Shown: positions 16,405 to 25,470 of the stretch, piece after piece | How positions within the stretch are numbered: the stretch's first letter is position 1 | Layout: each line of letters starts with the position of its first letter | Assembly: GCF_002165135.1 (NCBI RefSeq) | Contig: NZ_NFZQ01000009.1 | Location: forward strand, 1 to 64,000 | Reading direction: 5' to 3' | DNA: 64,000 bases | DNA from: Pseudomonas sp. SID14000 | GTDB taxonomy: Bacteria > Pseudomonadota > Gammaproteobacteria > Pseudomonadales > Pseudomonadaceae | Made by a program: the position numbers and the translations under genes | Notes under the pieces: model-generated | What the model saw: the letters and a program-made list of their open reading frames with translations, nothing else | What the model was told of the DNA's origin: nothing | Databases searched by the model: none

Positions 16405-18348
16405 ATGTTCTCTTTCGCATTTACCTCGAGACTGGCCATGAATACCCGTTCCCGTCTGCTTGCCTGGCTACCGGCTATATTGCTCGGCCCGGTGCTGGCG
16501 CTGTGCAGCACCCCGGTGCTGGCCGAAGCCCCTGCCGAGGCGACCAAGGCCCTGCACCTGCTGGACTACATTGGCGCCGACTACCCGCCGACCGTGCAAG
16601 ACGGCAAGGTGATCGACGATGGTGAATATCGCGAGCAGCAGGAGTTCAGCGCGGTATTGGCCGACCTGGTCAAAGGCCTGCCTGCAAACGCCGAACAAGC
16701 CGCTCTGGAGCAAGGTATTCAGGCGCTGCGCCAGGCCATCGACCAGCGTCAGGATGGGGCGAGCTTAGCCAAACAGGCCCGCCAGCTGGGCGCGCGCCTG
16801 GCGGTGGCCTACGAGGTCAGTCAGGCTCCGGTGATTACTCCGGACCCGGCCCGTGGTGCTTCGCTGTATGCGCAAAACTGCTCGATCTGCCACGGCGACA
16901 CCGGTGCCGGAGACGGCCCGGCTGGCGTGGGCCTGGAGCCTGCGCCGGCCAACCTGCGCGATGTTTCGCGTCTCGACCAGTTGAGCCTGTTCGACCTCTA
17001 CAACACTCTTGCCCTGGGCATTGATGGCACCGAAATGCCGTCCTTCGCCGACCAGCTGGACGACCGTCAGCGTTGGGACGTGGCCGCATACATCGCCAGT
17101 TTCACAGCCAACCCGGAAGCCGGCAAAGGTGACAAGACCTGGAATATCGCCGACCTGGCCCGGCAGACCCCGGCCGAAGTTGCCGCTAGCGAAGGTGTCA
17201 CGGCCGTAGAGGCGTTCCGCGCCCAGCGTGCTCAGCCGCCGCAGGTCAAACGTGGCCCGGCACAATTGCTCGAATACACCGCCAGCACCCTGGACAAGAG
17301 CCTGGCGGCCTACCGCGCAGGTGATCACGACCAGGCCTACGACCTGTCGGTGGCGGCCTACCTGGAAGGCTTCGAGCTGGTGGAAAGCTCGCTGGACAAC
17401 ATCGACACCCAGGCGCGCAAGGACACCGAAAAATCGCTGATGGCCTACCGCCAGTCGCTGCAGGACGGCATGCCAGTGGCCCAGGCCGAGCAACGCCTGA
17501 GCGAAGCCAAGGCCAAGCTCGAGCAGGCTTCCAAACTGCTCGGCAGCGATGGCCTGAGCTGGTCGCTGAGCTTTGTATCCGGCTTGCTGATCCTGCTGCG
17601 TGAAGGCCTGGAGGCGATTCTGGTGCTGGCGGCGATCCTGGCCTTCCTGCGCAATACCGGCCAGCAGTCGGCGGTGCGCAGCGTAAACATCGGCTGGGGT
17701 TTGGCGCTGGTGGCCGGTTTTGCAACCTGGGCCTTGGCAGCCTATGTGATCGACGTCGGTGGCGCCCAGCGCGAACTGCTGGAAGGCTGCACGGCGCTTT
17801 TCGCCGCGGTGATGGTGCTATGGCTTGGCGTGTGGATGCACGACCGCCGCCATGCCGCTGCTTGGCAGGACTACATCAAGAGCAGCCTGGTCAGTGGCGG
17901 CGGACGCTTCGGTTTTGCCGTGCTGGCGTTCTTCTCGGTGTACCGTGAACTGTTCGAAGTGATTCTGTTCTACGAAACCCTGTGGCTGCAGGCAGGCCCA
18001 GCCGGGCACCAGGCGGTGCTGGCGGGTGGTGCCACCGCACTGGTGCTGCTGGTGGCGTTGGCCTGGGTGATCCTGCGTGGTTCGGCCAAGCTGCCGCTGT
18101 CGCTGTTCTTCAGCATCAACGCCGCGCTGCTATGTGCCTTGTCGGTGGTGTTCGCCGGGCATGGTGTGAAGGCGCTGCAAGAGGCCGGGGTGTTGGGCAC
18201 ACGGCCGGTGGCGTTCTTCGAGTTCGACTGGCTGGGGATTCATGCCGATGCCTACTCGCTGTCGGCGCAGGTAGTGGCCTTGCTGGCCATCGTGTTCCTG
18301 TACGGGCGCTCGCGCCTGGTGGAAAAGCGCAGGGCAACGGCTAACTGA
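16405..18348 (+). CDS. Cytochrome c / FTR1-family iron permease fusion
   Basis: 647 residues from an ATG with GGAAG seven bases upstream (16438 is an alternative). A signal sequence ends near VLAEAPAEA. A c-type heme site CSICH lies at 159-163 with a distal Met candidate in TEMPSF. A helical periplasmic region follows, then from about residue 390 an FTR1-like membrane domain with the iron motif REGLE and a second R-E-x-x-E (YRELFEVILFYE). FTR1/EfeU permeases move Fe(III) after Fe(II) oxidation, so a covalently attached heme could take up the electron. No efeO or efeB gene adjoins it. Substrate and electron partner are inferred. Confidence 0.85.
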   Translation: MFSFAFTSRLAMNTRSRLLAWLPAILLGPVLALCSTPVLAEAPAEATKALHLLDYIGADYPPTVQDGKVIDDGEYREQQEFSAVLADLVKGLPANAEQAALEQGIQALRQAIDQRQDGASLAKQARQLGARLAVAYEVSQAPVITPDPARGASLYAQNCSICHGDTGAGDGPAGVGLEPAPANLRDVSRLDQLSLFDLYNTLALGIDGTEMPSFADQLDDRQRWDVAAYIASFTANPEAGKGDKTWNIADLARQTPAEVAASEGVTAVEAFRAQRAQPPQVKRGPAQLLEYTASTLDKSLAAYRAGDHDQAYDLSVAAYLEGFELVESSLDNIDTQARKDTEKSLMAYRQSLQDGMPVAQAEQRLSEAKAKLEQASKLLGSDGLSWSLSFVSGLLILLREGLEAILVLAAILAFLRNTGQQSAVRSVNIGWGLALVAGFATWALAAYVIDVGGAQRELLEGCTALFAAVMVLWLGVWMHDRRHAAAWQDYIKSSLVSGGGRFGFAVLAFFSVYRELFEVILFYETLWLQAGPAGHQAVLAGGATALVLLVALAWVILRGSAKLPLSLFFSINAALLCALSVVFAGHGVKALQEAGVLGTRPVAFFEFDWLGIHADAYSLSAQVVALLAIVFLYGRSRLVEKRRATAN

Positions 18349-18370
18349 TCGCCTGACAGGCTGGCGCGGC

Positions 18371-18462
18371 CCCCTGTGGGAGCGGGTTTACCCGCGAAGC
18401 AAGCGGCGCGGTGTATGGCACCGGCTTCGCCGGTGTTCGCGGCTAAAGCCGCTCCCACAGGG
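18371..18462. repeat. REP pair, mixed arms
   Basis: The left arm has GAGCGGGTTTACCCGCGAAG (family I). The right arm has TTCGCGGCTAAAGCCGCTCC, the variant also seen at 37747-37844. A CCGGCTTCGCCGG hairpin lies between them. Confidence 0.75.
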
Positions 18463-18498
18463 ACCGCGCGAGTTTCAAAGTTTGAGCAAGACCGCCAT

Positions 18499-18744
18499 TC
18501 AGGCCGGTTGTGGTGCCTTGAGAATGTTCTGCAGCAGTTGGACACTTTCGACGGCGTCGTGACCCAGGCTGGTCAGGTAGCCGCCATCAGGCTGATCGGT
18601 CAGCCCCTTCTCATACAAGCGCTGCGCGGCGGCAACCAGGGAGGGGGAGGCGTTCTTGTGAATTTTGATGCCTTCCTGGCTGCTGTCGTGCTTGAACAGT
18701 GCGAGTACTTCCAGCTCGGCGATCAGATCGGGGGTAAAGGGCAT
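18499..18744 (-). CDS. TIGR02647-type small conserved protein
   Basis: 81 residues starting MPFTPDLIAELEVLALF, with AGGAG before the ATG. The sequence is helical and mixed-charge, with no signal or membrane segment. It matches the short gammaproteobacterial family I know as TIGR02647, which has no established function. It lies convergent to the iron-permease gene and is followed upstream by another small minus-strand gene, possibly co-transcribed. Confidence 0.75.
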   Translation of the reverse strand: MPFTPDLIAELEVLALFKHDSSQEGIKIHKNASPSLVAAAQRLYEKGLTDQPDGGYLTSLGHDAVESVQLLQNILKAPQPA

Positions 18745-18813
18745 GGCGACTCCTGACTTCCAGACAAGGATGGTGGCACCGATTGCGGTGCCTGATCCTG
18801 GAGTGTAGACGGG

Positions 18814-19113
18814 TTATTCGTCGTCGCCTTGATCCATCTCAGGCGGCAGCTCGGGCAGCGCACGCAGGGCGTTCTCGTACCACTCGCGGTCGAACTCGCG
18901 GTCTTCCACCAGCATGTTGTCAATTTCGAAGGCCAGTACATGGGCCATCAGGTTGAGAATGTCTTCGCGCTCGTAACCGACCAGGGTCAGTTTGTTGAAC
19001 GTGGCTTTCGCCGCCGCCGGGTCGCCGCTTTCGATCTGGTTCTCGATGGCCTGGGTCAGCGTTGCCTCGGCGAAGGCTTCGTCGTCGTTGTCGATGTCGG
19101 TGGGCTCGCTCAT
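18814..19113 (-). CDS. Conserved acidic protein of unknown function
   Basis: 99 residues from the ATG at 19113, which has AGGAGTAACGCC immediately before it. Upstream in-frame starts lack such a site. Strongly acidic at both ends (DIDNDDEAFAEA and PPEMDQGDDE) with a helical core. It belongs to a small family conserved near argH in pseudomonads. No catalytic or binding motif is recognised. It is divergent from the GST gene and transcribed towards the TIGR02647 gene about 70 bp away. Confidence 0.75.
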   Translation of the reverse strand: MSEPTDIDNDDEAFAEATLTQAIENQIESGDPAAAKATFNKLTLVGYEREDILNLMAHVLAFEIDNMLVEDREFDREWYENALRALPELPPEMDQGDDE

Positions 19114-19260
19114 GGCGTTACTCCTGTGGTGGGATGCACAGTGTGCCACGCCTGTGGCGGCAATGCCCGGGCATTGACGGGGCGCATGACGCTGGTCAGG
19201 GGCGCGCGGACGGTCTATAAAAGCCGGGCCAACCCCTTACGGCCTGGAGGCTGTTAACTC

Positions 19261-19923
19261 ATGCTCAAGCTTCATGGATTCTCGGTCAGCAACTACTACA
19301 ACATGGTCAAGCTGGCCCTGCTGGAAAAAGGCCTGCCCTTCGAGGAAGTCACCTTCTATGGCGGCCAGGCGCCACAGGCGCTGGAAGTGAGCCCGCGAGG
19401 CAAGGTGCCGGTGCTGCAGACCGAACACGGCTTCCTCAGCGAAACCAGCGTAATCCTCGACTATATCGAGCAGACCCAGGGCGGCAAGGCACTGCTGCCG
19501 GCCGACCCGTTCGGGCAGGCCAAGGTGCGTGAGCTGCTCAAGGAAATCGAGCTATACATCGAGCTGCCGGCGCGCACCTGCTACCCCGAGGCGTTCTTCG
19601 GCATGTCGGTGGAGCCACTGATAAAGGAAAAAGCCCGTGCCGACCTGCTGGCCGGTTTTGCAACGCTCAAGCGCAACGGTCGCTTCGCACCTTATGTGGC
19701 GGGTGAGCAACTGACCCTGGCAGACCTGATGTTCTGCTTCTCGGTCGATTTGGCCTGTGCCGTGGGCAAGAAGGTGCTGAACATAGACTTCCTGGCGGAC
19801 TTCCCGCAGGCCAAGGCGTTGTTGCAGCTGATGGGCGACAACCCGCACATGGCGCGGATCGTGGCGGACAAGGAGGCGGCGATGCCGGCCTTCATGGAGA
19901 TGATTCGTAGCGGAAAACGCTGA
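19261..19923 (+). CDS. Glutathione S-transferase family protein
   Basis: 220 residues. The N-terminal thioredoxin-like domain (1-78) contains SNYYNMVKLALLEKGL with an active-site Tyr/Asn region, a cis-Pro segment GKVPVLQ and the glutathione-binding turn ETSVI. An all-helical C-terminal domain follows. GGAGG precedes the ATG by about ten bases. GSTs conjugate glutathione to electrophiles or act as thiol-dependent reductases. The class and substrate cannot be assigned. It is transcribed alone and convergent with argH, with a REP pair between them. Confidence 0.9.
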   Translation: MLKLHGFSVSNYYNMVKLALLEKGLPFEEVTFYGGQAPQALEVSPRGKVPVLQTEHGFLSETSVILDYIEQTQGGKALLPADPFGQAKVRELLKEIELYIELPARTCYPEAFFGMSVEPLIKEKARADLLAGFATLKRNGRFAPYVAGEQLTLADLMFCFSVDLACAVGKKVLNIDFLADFPQAKALLQLMGDNPHMARIVADKEAAMPAFMEMIRSGKR

Positions 19924-19933
19924 GAATAGTGTT

Positions 19934-20024
19934 GGGGCATTCGTGGGTAAACCCGCCCCCACAGGTACAGCACTGCTTTTGAAGCCTGTGCAATACCTGT
20001 GGGAGCGGGCGTGCCCGCGAACGA
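19934..20024. repeat. REP pair, family I variant
   Basis: Arms TTCGTGGGTAAACCCGCCCC and GGGAGCGGGCGTGCCCGCGA flank a ~27-bp centre between the convergent GST and argH genes, where it may end both transcripts. Confidence 0.75.
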
Positions 20025-20047
20025 GGGCGAAGCCCTCGCAATGGGCC

Positions 20048-21442
20048 TTAACGCGAAGCCAGCAGCGCCTTGCCGCGGGCAACCGCCGCATGCACCTGCG
20101 CCGGCGCGGTGCCGCCAATGTGGTTACGGGCATTCACCGAACCTTCCAGGGTCAGCACGGCAAACACGTCCTGCTCGATCTGGTCGCTGAACTGGCGCAG
20201 TTCATCCAGGCTCATCTCGGCCAGGTCCTTGCCGGTGTCCACGCCATACTTCACCGCATGGCCCACGATCTCGTGGCAGTCACGGAACGGCAGGCCACGG
20301 CGTACCAGGTAGTCGGCCAGGTCGGTGGCGGTGGAGAAACCGCGCAGAGCCGCTTCACGCATGATGGCGTGTTTGGGCTTGATTGCCGGGATCATGTCGG
20401 CAAAGGCTCGCAGCGAGTCGCGCAGGGTGTCGGCGGCGTCGAACAGCGGCTCCTTGTCTTCCTGGTTGTCCTTGTTGTAGGCCAGCGGCTGGCCTTTCAT
20501 CAGGGTCAGCAGGCCGGTCAGGGCGCCGAACACGCGACCGCTCTTGCCACGTACCAGTTCTGGCACGTCCGGGTTCTTTTTCTGCGGCATGATCGAGCTG
20601 CCGGTGCAGAATCGGTCTGGCAGGTCAATGAACTGGAATTGCGCGCTGGTCCACAGCACCAGCTCTTCGGAGAAGCGCGACAGGTGCATCATCGCCACGC
20701 TGGCGGCAGCGCAGAATTCGATGGCGAAGTCGCGGTCCGATACGCCGTCCAGCGAGTTGCCGGCCACGGCTTCAAAGCCCAGCAGCTTGCAGGTGAGTTC
20801 GCGGTCGATCGGGTAGGTGGTGCCGGCCAGCGCGGCACTGCCCAGGGGCATGCGGTTGGCACGCTTGCGGCAGTCGACCAGGCGCTCGTAGTCACGGCTG
20901 AGCATTTCGAACCAGGCCAGCAGGTGGTGGCCGAAAGTGACCGGCTGGGCCGTCTGCAGGTGGGTGAAGCCGGGCATGATGGTTTCAGCTTCACGCTCGG
21001 CCTGCTCCAGCAAGCCCTGCTGCAGGCGGGTGATTTCGGCCAGGATCAGGTCGATTTCGTCGCGTAGCCACAGGCGGATGTCAGTGGCTACCTGGTCGTT
21101 GCGGCTACGGCCGGTGTGCAGCTTCTTGCCGGTGATACCGATACGGTCGGTCAGGCGCGCCTCGATGTTCATGTGCACGTCTTCGAGGTCGACGCGCCAG
21201 TCGAAGGTGCCGGCCTCGATTTCGCCCTGGATGGTCTTCAGGCCATCGATGATGGTGTCGCGCTCGGCATCGCTGAGCACGCCGACCTGCGCCAGCATGG
21301 TGGCATGGGCGATCGAACCCATGATGTCGTGGCGGTACAGGCGCTTGTCGAAATCGACCGAGGCGGTGAAACGGGCGACGAAGGCGTCGACGGGCTCACT
21401 GAAGCGGCCGCCCCAGGACTGATTGGTCTTGTCGGTGCTCAT
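20048..21442 (-). CDS. argH: Argininosuccinate lyase
   Basis: 464 residues, the normal ArgH length, starting [15 protein letters not shown]. An ATG four codons upstream (21454) is also open and neither has a good SD. The fumarase/aspartase-superfamily signature [12 protein letters not shown], carrying the catalytic Ser, is present, as is the helix region [12 protein letters not shown]. The enzyme splits argininosuccinate into arginine and fumarate in the last step of arginine synthesis. It is divergent from algR, the arrangement known in Pseudomonas. Confidence 0.97.
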   Translation of the reverse strand: MSTDKTNQSWGGRFSEPVDAFVARFTASVDFDKRLYRHDIMGSIAHATMLAQVGVLSDAERDTIIDGLKTIQGEIEAGTFDWRVDLEDVHMNIEARLTDRIGITGKKLHTGRSRNDQVATDIRLWLRDEIDLILAEITRLQQGLLEQAEREAETIMPGFTHLQTAQPVTFGHHLLAWFEMLSRDYERLVDCRKRANRMPLGSAALAGTTYPIDRELTCKLLGFEAVAGNSLDGVSDRDFAIEFCAAASVAMMHLSRFSEELVLWTSAQFQFIDLPDRFCTGSSIMPQKKNPDVPELVRGKSGRVFGALTGLLTLMKGQPLAYNKDNQEDKEPLFDAADTLRDSLRAFADMIPAIKPKHAIMREAALRGFSTATDLADYLVRRGLPFRDCHEIVGHAVKYGVDTGKDLAEMSLDELRQFSDQIEQDVFAVLTLEGSVNARNHIGGTAPAQVHAAVARGKALLASR

Positions 21443-21678
21443 GGATTCACTCATTGCAGGCGTGAACGAAAAAGTGGCGTCGATGATAGCAGGGTTGGGC
21501 TGGCCGCCGCAGGGCGCTGGTCGAGAGAAATGCGCGGAAAACGGTAGAGAAGGATTTGCAGGAATGAACGGCAGTGTTCCACGGACCGTCTACAGTTGGA
21601 CAGAGGACTGGCAGTGAATCTGCCGACCCAGTGAATCTTTGGCCATCGCACCGGTCTAGAGCGTGACCTTAGTGTCGC

Positions 21679-21705
21679 TTGAACCACACCTGTCTACGCT
21701 ATACC
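21679..21705 (+). promoter_or_regulatory. Possible algR promoter
   Basis: TTGAAC (21679-21684) and TATACC (21700-21705), spaced 15 bp, lie 33 bp before the algR ATG. The spacing is short and no clear AlgU-type (GAACTT...TCTGA) pair is seen. The 296-bp argH-algR interval holds no larger gene. Confidence 0.25.
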
Positions 21706-21738
21706 TGTGCGAGACTCATTCAGGAATCCAGCGCAATT

Positions 21739-22482
21739 ATGAATGTCCTGATCGTTGATGACGAACCCCAAGGCCGTGAACGCCTCAGCCGGCTGCTCGG
21801 CGAACTGGAGGGTTACACCGTGCTGGAGCCTAGCGCCACCAACGGCGAGGAGGCCCTGGCGCTGATCGAAAGCCTCAAGCCCGATGTGGTCCTGCTGGAT
21901 ATCGGCATGCCAGGCCTGGACGGCCTGCAGGTTGCTGCTCGCCTGTGCGAGCGCGAGGCGCCGCCGGCGGTAGTGTTTTGCACCGGGGACGATGAATACG
22001 GTGCCGAGGCTTTCAAGGACAGTACCCTCAGCCATGTGACCAAGCCTTTCCAGGCCCAGGCCTTGCGCGATGCCTTGCGCAAGGCCGAAAAGCCCAACCG
22101 CGCCCAGTTGGCGGCGCTTACCCGACCGGCCAATGAAGGTGGCGGCCCGCGTAGCCATATCAGTGCCCGGACGCGCAAAGGCATCGAGCTGATCCCTTTG
22201 CCTCAGGTGATCTACTTCATTGCCGACCACAAGTACGTGACCTTGCGCCATGAGGCCGGGGAGGTGCTGCTCGACGAGCCGCTCAAGGCCCTGGAAGACG
22301 AGTTTGGCGAACGCTTCGTGCGTATCCACCGCAACGCGCTGGTCGCCCGTGAGCGAATCGAACGCCTGCAGCGTACTCCGCTGGGGCATTTCCAGCTGTA
22401 CCTGAAGGGCCTGGATGGTGACGCCCTGACTGTCAGCCGGCGCCATGTGGCCGGTGTGCGCAAGATGATGCAGTCCCTTTGA
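21739..22482 (+). CDS. algR: AlgR, LytTR-family response regulator
   Basis: 248 residues, the same size as P. aeruginosa AlgR. The receiver domain (1-~120) has the acidic pair DD7-8, phospho-acceptor D54 (LLDIGMPGLDG) and switch Lys in VTKPF. A LytTR DNA-binding domain (~140-245) follows, with IYFIADHKYVTLRH and FVRIHRNALV. AlgR controls alginate, type IV pili and virulence genes in P. aeruginosa, where its sensor FimS/AlgZ is encoded immediately upstream. No kinase gene lies here, so signal input must come from elsewhere or AlgR acts unphosphorylated. hemC follows after 136 bp. Confidence 0.95.
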   Translation: MNVLIVDDEPQGRERLSRLLGELEGYTVLEPSATNGEEALALIESLKPDVVLLDIGMPGLDGLQVAARLCEREAPPAVVFCTGDDEYGAEAFKDSTLSHVTKPFQAQALRDALRKAEKPNRAQLAALTRPANEGGGPRSHISARTRKGIELIPLPQVIYFIADHKYVTLRHEAGEVLLDEPLKALEDEFGERFVRIHRNALVARERIERLQRTPLGHFQLYLKGLDGDALTVSRRHVAGVRKMMQSL

Positions 22483-22510
22483 TACGGCGCCCGCATGGCA
22501 AGGGCAGCGC

Positions 22511-22543
22511 CCTTGTTCGCGGGTTTGCCCGCGAAGAGGCCCT
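22511..22543. repeat. Single REP palindrome
   Basis: TTCGCGGGTTTGCCCGCGAA forms a near-perfect hairpin between algR and hemC. It may attenuate read-through. Confidence 0.7.
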
Positions 22544-22618
22544 CTGCTGATCCACATCTGCTAGCGATACCGGTGATGCTGTTATCATCGACAGCATTTC
22601 TCTGGATCGGGGCGTTCC

Positions 22619-23560
22619 ATGTCCACTCGCGAAATCCGCATTGCCACCCGTAAAAGTGCCTTGGCCCTGTGGCAGGCCGAATACGTCAAAGCCCGCCTCG
22701 AGCAGGCCCACCCCGGTCTGCTGGTAACCTTGGTGCCCATGGTCAGCCGTGGCGACAAGCTGCTCGATGCGCCACTGGCGAAGATCGGCGGCAAGGGCCT
22801 GTTCGTAAAGGAACTGGAAACCGCCCTGCTGGATAATGAAGCCGACATCGCCGTGCATTCGATGAAGGACGTGCCCATGGATTTCCCCGAAGGCCTGGGC
22901 CTGTACTGCATCTGCGAGCGTGAAGACCCGCGCGATGCTTTCGTCTCCAATCGCTTCGCCAGCCTCGAAGCGCTGCCGGCCGGCAGCATTGTCGGTACCT
23001 CCAGCCTGCGTCGCCAGGCCCAGTTGCTGGCGCGCCGCCCGGATCTGCAAATCCGCTTCCTGCGCGGTAACGTCAACACCCGTCTGGCCAAGCTGGATGC
23101 CGGTGAGTACGACGCCATCATCCTCGCCGCTGCCGGCCTGATCCGCCTGGGCTTCAAAGACCGCATCGCTTCCACCATCAGCGTCGATGACAGCCTGCCG
23201 GCAGGCGGCCAGGGCGCGGTAGGTATCGAGTGCCGCAGCGCCGACCACGAAATCCATGCACTGCTGGCGCCGCTGCACCACGCCGACACTGCCGACCGGG
23301 TGGTGGCCGAACGCGCCTTGAACAAACGCCTGAATGGCGGCTGCCAGGTGCCGATCGCCTGCTATGCGGTGCTTGAAGGTGACCAGTTGTGGCTTCGTGG
23401 TTTGGTCGGCCAGCCAAGCGGCGGTACCCTGCTGGTGGCCGACGCCCGCGCACCCCGCACTGCCGCCGAAACCCTTGGCGTACAGGTGGCCGAAAGCCTG
23501 CTGGCCCAGGGCGCCGAGGCCATCCTCAAAGAAGTTTACGGCGAGGCCGGCCACCCGTGA
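22619..23560 (+). CDS. hemC: Porphobilinogen deaminase (hydroxymethylbilane synthase)
   Basis: 313 residues, standard length. It starts [17 protein letters not shown], has the substrate-binding [10 protein letters not shown] and SSLRRQAQL segments, and the dipyrromethane-cofactor Cys in [12 protein letters not shown]. It joins four porphobilinogen units into hydroxymethylbilane in the cytoplasm, a step of heme and tetrapyrrole synthesis. Its stop overlaps the hemD start (GTGA), so the two are translationally coupled. Confidence 0.97.
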   Translation: MSTREIRIATRKSALALWQAEYVKARLEQAHPGLLVTLVPMVSRGDKLLDAPLAKIGGKGLFVKELETALLDNEADIAVHSMKDVPMDFPEGLGLYCICEREDPRDAFVSNRFASLEALPAGSIVGTSSLRRQAQLLARRPDLQIRFLRGNVNTRLAKLDAGEYDAIILAAAGLIRLGFKDRIASTISVDDSLPAGGQGAVGIECRSADHEIHALLAPLHHADTADRVVAERALNKRLNGGCQVPIACYAVLEGDQLWLRGLVGQPSGGTLLVADARAPRTAAETLGVQVAESLLAQGAEAILKEVYGEAGHP

Positions 23561-24324
23561 GCCAATGGCGTCTGTTGCTGACCCGGCCCGCCGAGGACTG
23601 CGCGGCGCTGGCGCAAAGCCTGGCGGCAGCAGGGGTAGGCAGCAGTTGCCTGCCGTTGCTGGAGATCGAACCCGTTACCGGGGAGGCCCGGCATCGACCG
23701 TTGCTGGAAGGCCTGCACGGTTTCCAGGCGATCATCGTTGTCAGCAAGCCAGCTGCCCGCTTGCTGCTTGAGCAGCTGGCCGAAGCCAGCCTGCAGCCGC
23801 CACGGCAAGGCTGGTTCACCGTAGGCGAGGCAACTGCCGCCGTGCTGCAGGGTGCAGGTCTGCAAGTCAGCTACCCGTCGCGTGGCGACGACAGCGAAGC
23901 CTTGCTGGCGCTGCCGGCCTTGCGCGAGGCAGTTGCCGTGCCGACAGCGCATGTGTTGATCGTTCGTGGCGTTGGAGGTCGCGAACTGCTGGCAGAGCGT
24001 CTTGCAGAGCAAGGTGCTAGTGTCGATTATCTGGAACTGTACCGTCGCTGCCTGCCGGTTTACCCGGCGGGCACCCTGATGCGCCGCATCGAGGCGGAAC
24101 GCCTCAATGGCCTGGTGGTCAGCAGTGGGCAGGGTTTTGAACACTTGCAGCAGATGGCAGGCGCCGATTGGCCTCAGCTGGCACGTCTGCCGCTGTTCGT
24201 GCCCAGCCCGCGGGTCGCCGAACAGGCCAGGGTCGCCGGGGCCCAACAGGTTGTGGATTGCCGTGGCGCCAGTGCCGCGGCCTTGCTGGCAGCCGTGCAG
24301 CGCAGCGCTGCACCTGCCTCTTAA
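23557..24324 (+). CDS. hemD: Uroporphyrinogen-III synthase
   Basis: 255 residues from a GTG overlapping the hemC stop (reads [15 protein letters not shown]). HemD sequences diverge strongly, but the opening LLTRP, a central [12 protein letters not shown] and a C-terminal [14 protein letters not shown] fit the family's two-domain fold. It closes and inverts ring D of hydroxymethylbilane to give uroporphyrinogen III. Followed after 45 bp by hemX, in the order hemC-hemD-hemX-hemY typical of Pseudomonas. Confidence 0.95.
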   Translation: MSQWRLLLTRPAEDCAALAQSLAAAGVGSSCLPLLEIEPVTGEARHRPLLEGLHGFQAIIVVSKPAARLLLEQLAEASLQPPRQGWFTVGEATAAVLQGAGLQVSYPSRGDDSEALLALPALREAVAVPTAHVLIVRGVGGRELLAERLAEQGASVDYLELYRRCLPVYPAGTLMRRIEAERLNGLVVSSGQGFEHLQQMAGADWPQLARLPLFVPSPRVAEQARVAGAQQVVDCRGASAAALLAAVQRSAAPAS

Positions 24325-24369
24325 GGCGCTAAGCTGAACGCGATGCGCCCCCATGCAAAGGATGGATAC

Positions 24370-25470
24370 GTGAGCGAGACTGTCTTGTCCAATAACGATC
24401 AACCGTCGGCACAGGCGCCGGCGGAACCCGTCACCGCCCCAGCTGCCAAGCGCTCCGGCAGTGGCCTGGCAACGCTGGCCCTGCTGCTGGGCGCGGCAGG
24501 GGTGGCGGTAGGTGGCTGGGGTGCCTGGCAGGTGCGTCAACTGCAAGGCAGCGAATTCAACCAGGGCCAGCACATCGAGGCGCTGAACCAGCGCGCCGAG
24601 GCCCTGCAGCAGCGTGAACAGCAGATCAGCGCGCAACTGGCCAGCCTGCCGGCCGCCAGCGAGCTGGAAGACCGCCGCCGCCTGGTGGCGCAGCTGCAAG
24701 GCGACCAGCAACGCCTCAGCCAGCGTCTGGAAACCGTGCTAGGCGAAAGTCGCAAGGAATGGCGCCTGGCCGAGGCTGAGCACCTGCTGCGTCTGGCCAC
24801 CCTGCGCCTGTCGGCGTTGCAGGACATCACCAGTGCCAAGGCCCTGGTCGAGGGGGCCGACGAGATCCTGCGCGAGCAGAGCGATCCGGGTGCTTTCGCC
24901 GCCCGTGAGCAACTGGCGCGCAGCCTGGCCACGCTCAACAGCACCCAGCAACCGGATCGCACCGGCCTGTTCCTGAAGCTGGCCGCGCAGCGCGAGCTGG
25001 TGCAGCAACTCAGTGCCCAGTCGCCGGAGTTCGACAGCAATGCCGATGCCCTCGGTGCCCTGACCGCCGATGGTGATGGCGCCAGTCGCCTGTCGCAGTG
25101 GTGGGCCGAGATCTCCAAATACTTCCAGATCGACTTCAACGCCGATGACAACGTGCGACCGCTGCTGGCCGGGCAGCAGCTGAACCAGCTGCGCCTGGCC
25201 CTGAGCCTGACCATCGAGCAGGCTCAGTGGGCAGCGCTCAATGGCGATACCAAGGTCTACACCCAGGCGCTGGACGACGCCCGCAGCGTGCTGCTGGCTA
25301 ACTTCAACGCCGATAACCCGCAAAGCAAAGCCATGCTCGACAGCCTCAATACCCTGGCCGAGCAGCCGGTGTCGGTGGTTACCCCCGACCTCAGCGAAAG
25401 CCTGGCCGCAGTGCAGGCCTATATCCAGCGCCGACACCTGCCGGCCGAGGCTGAAGGGGGCAAGCCATGA
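24370..25470 (+). CDS. hemX: HemX, membrane-anchored protein of the hemCDXY operon
   Basis: 366 residues from a GTG with AAGGA seven bases upstream. An ATG at 24343 is open but has no SD. A short Pro/Ala-rich cytoplasmic head is followed by one membrane segment (about 32-52) and a periplasmic coiled coil rich in Gln, Arg and Glu. The annotation as uroporphyrin-III C-methyltransferase often given to this family is not supported: no SAM-binding fold is visible. It is probably a structural or regulatory partner of tetrapyrrole synthesis at the membrane. Its stop overlaps the hemY ATG. Confidence 0.92.
   Translation: MSETVLSNNDQPSAQAPAEPVTAPAAKRSGSGLATLALLLGAAGVAVGGWGAWQVRQLQGSEFNQGQHIEALNQRAEALQQREQQISAQLASLPAASELEDRRRLVAQLQGDQQRLSQRLETVLGESRKEWRLAEAEHLLRLATLRLSALQDITSAKALVEGADEILREQSDPGAFAAREQLARSLATLNSTQQPDRTGLFLKLAAQRELVQQLSAQSPEFDSNADALGALTADGDGASRLSQWWAEISKYFQIDFNADDNVRPLLAGQQLNQLRLALSLTIEQAQWAALNGDTKVYTQALDDARSVLLANFNADNPQSKAMLDSLNTLAEQPVSVVTPDLSESLAAVQAYIQRRHLPAEAEGGKP

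Noticed and set aside
16187..16420. A 77-codon minus-strand frame as the Rhs immunity gene
   Set aside because: Much of it is translated REP-like repeat and it overlaps the start of the iron-permease gene.
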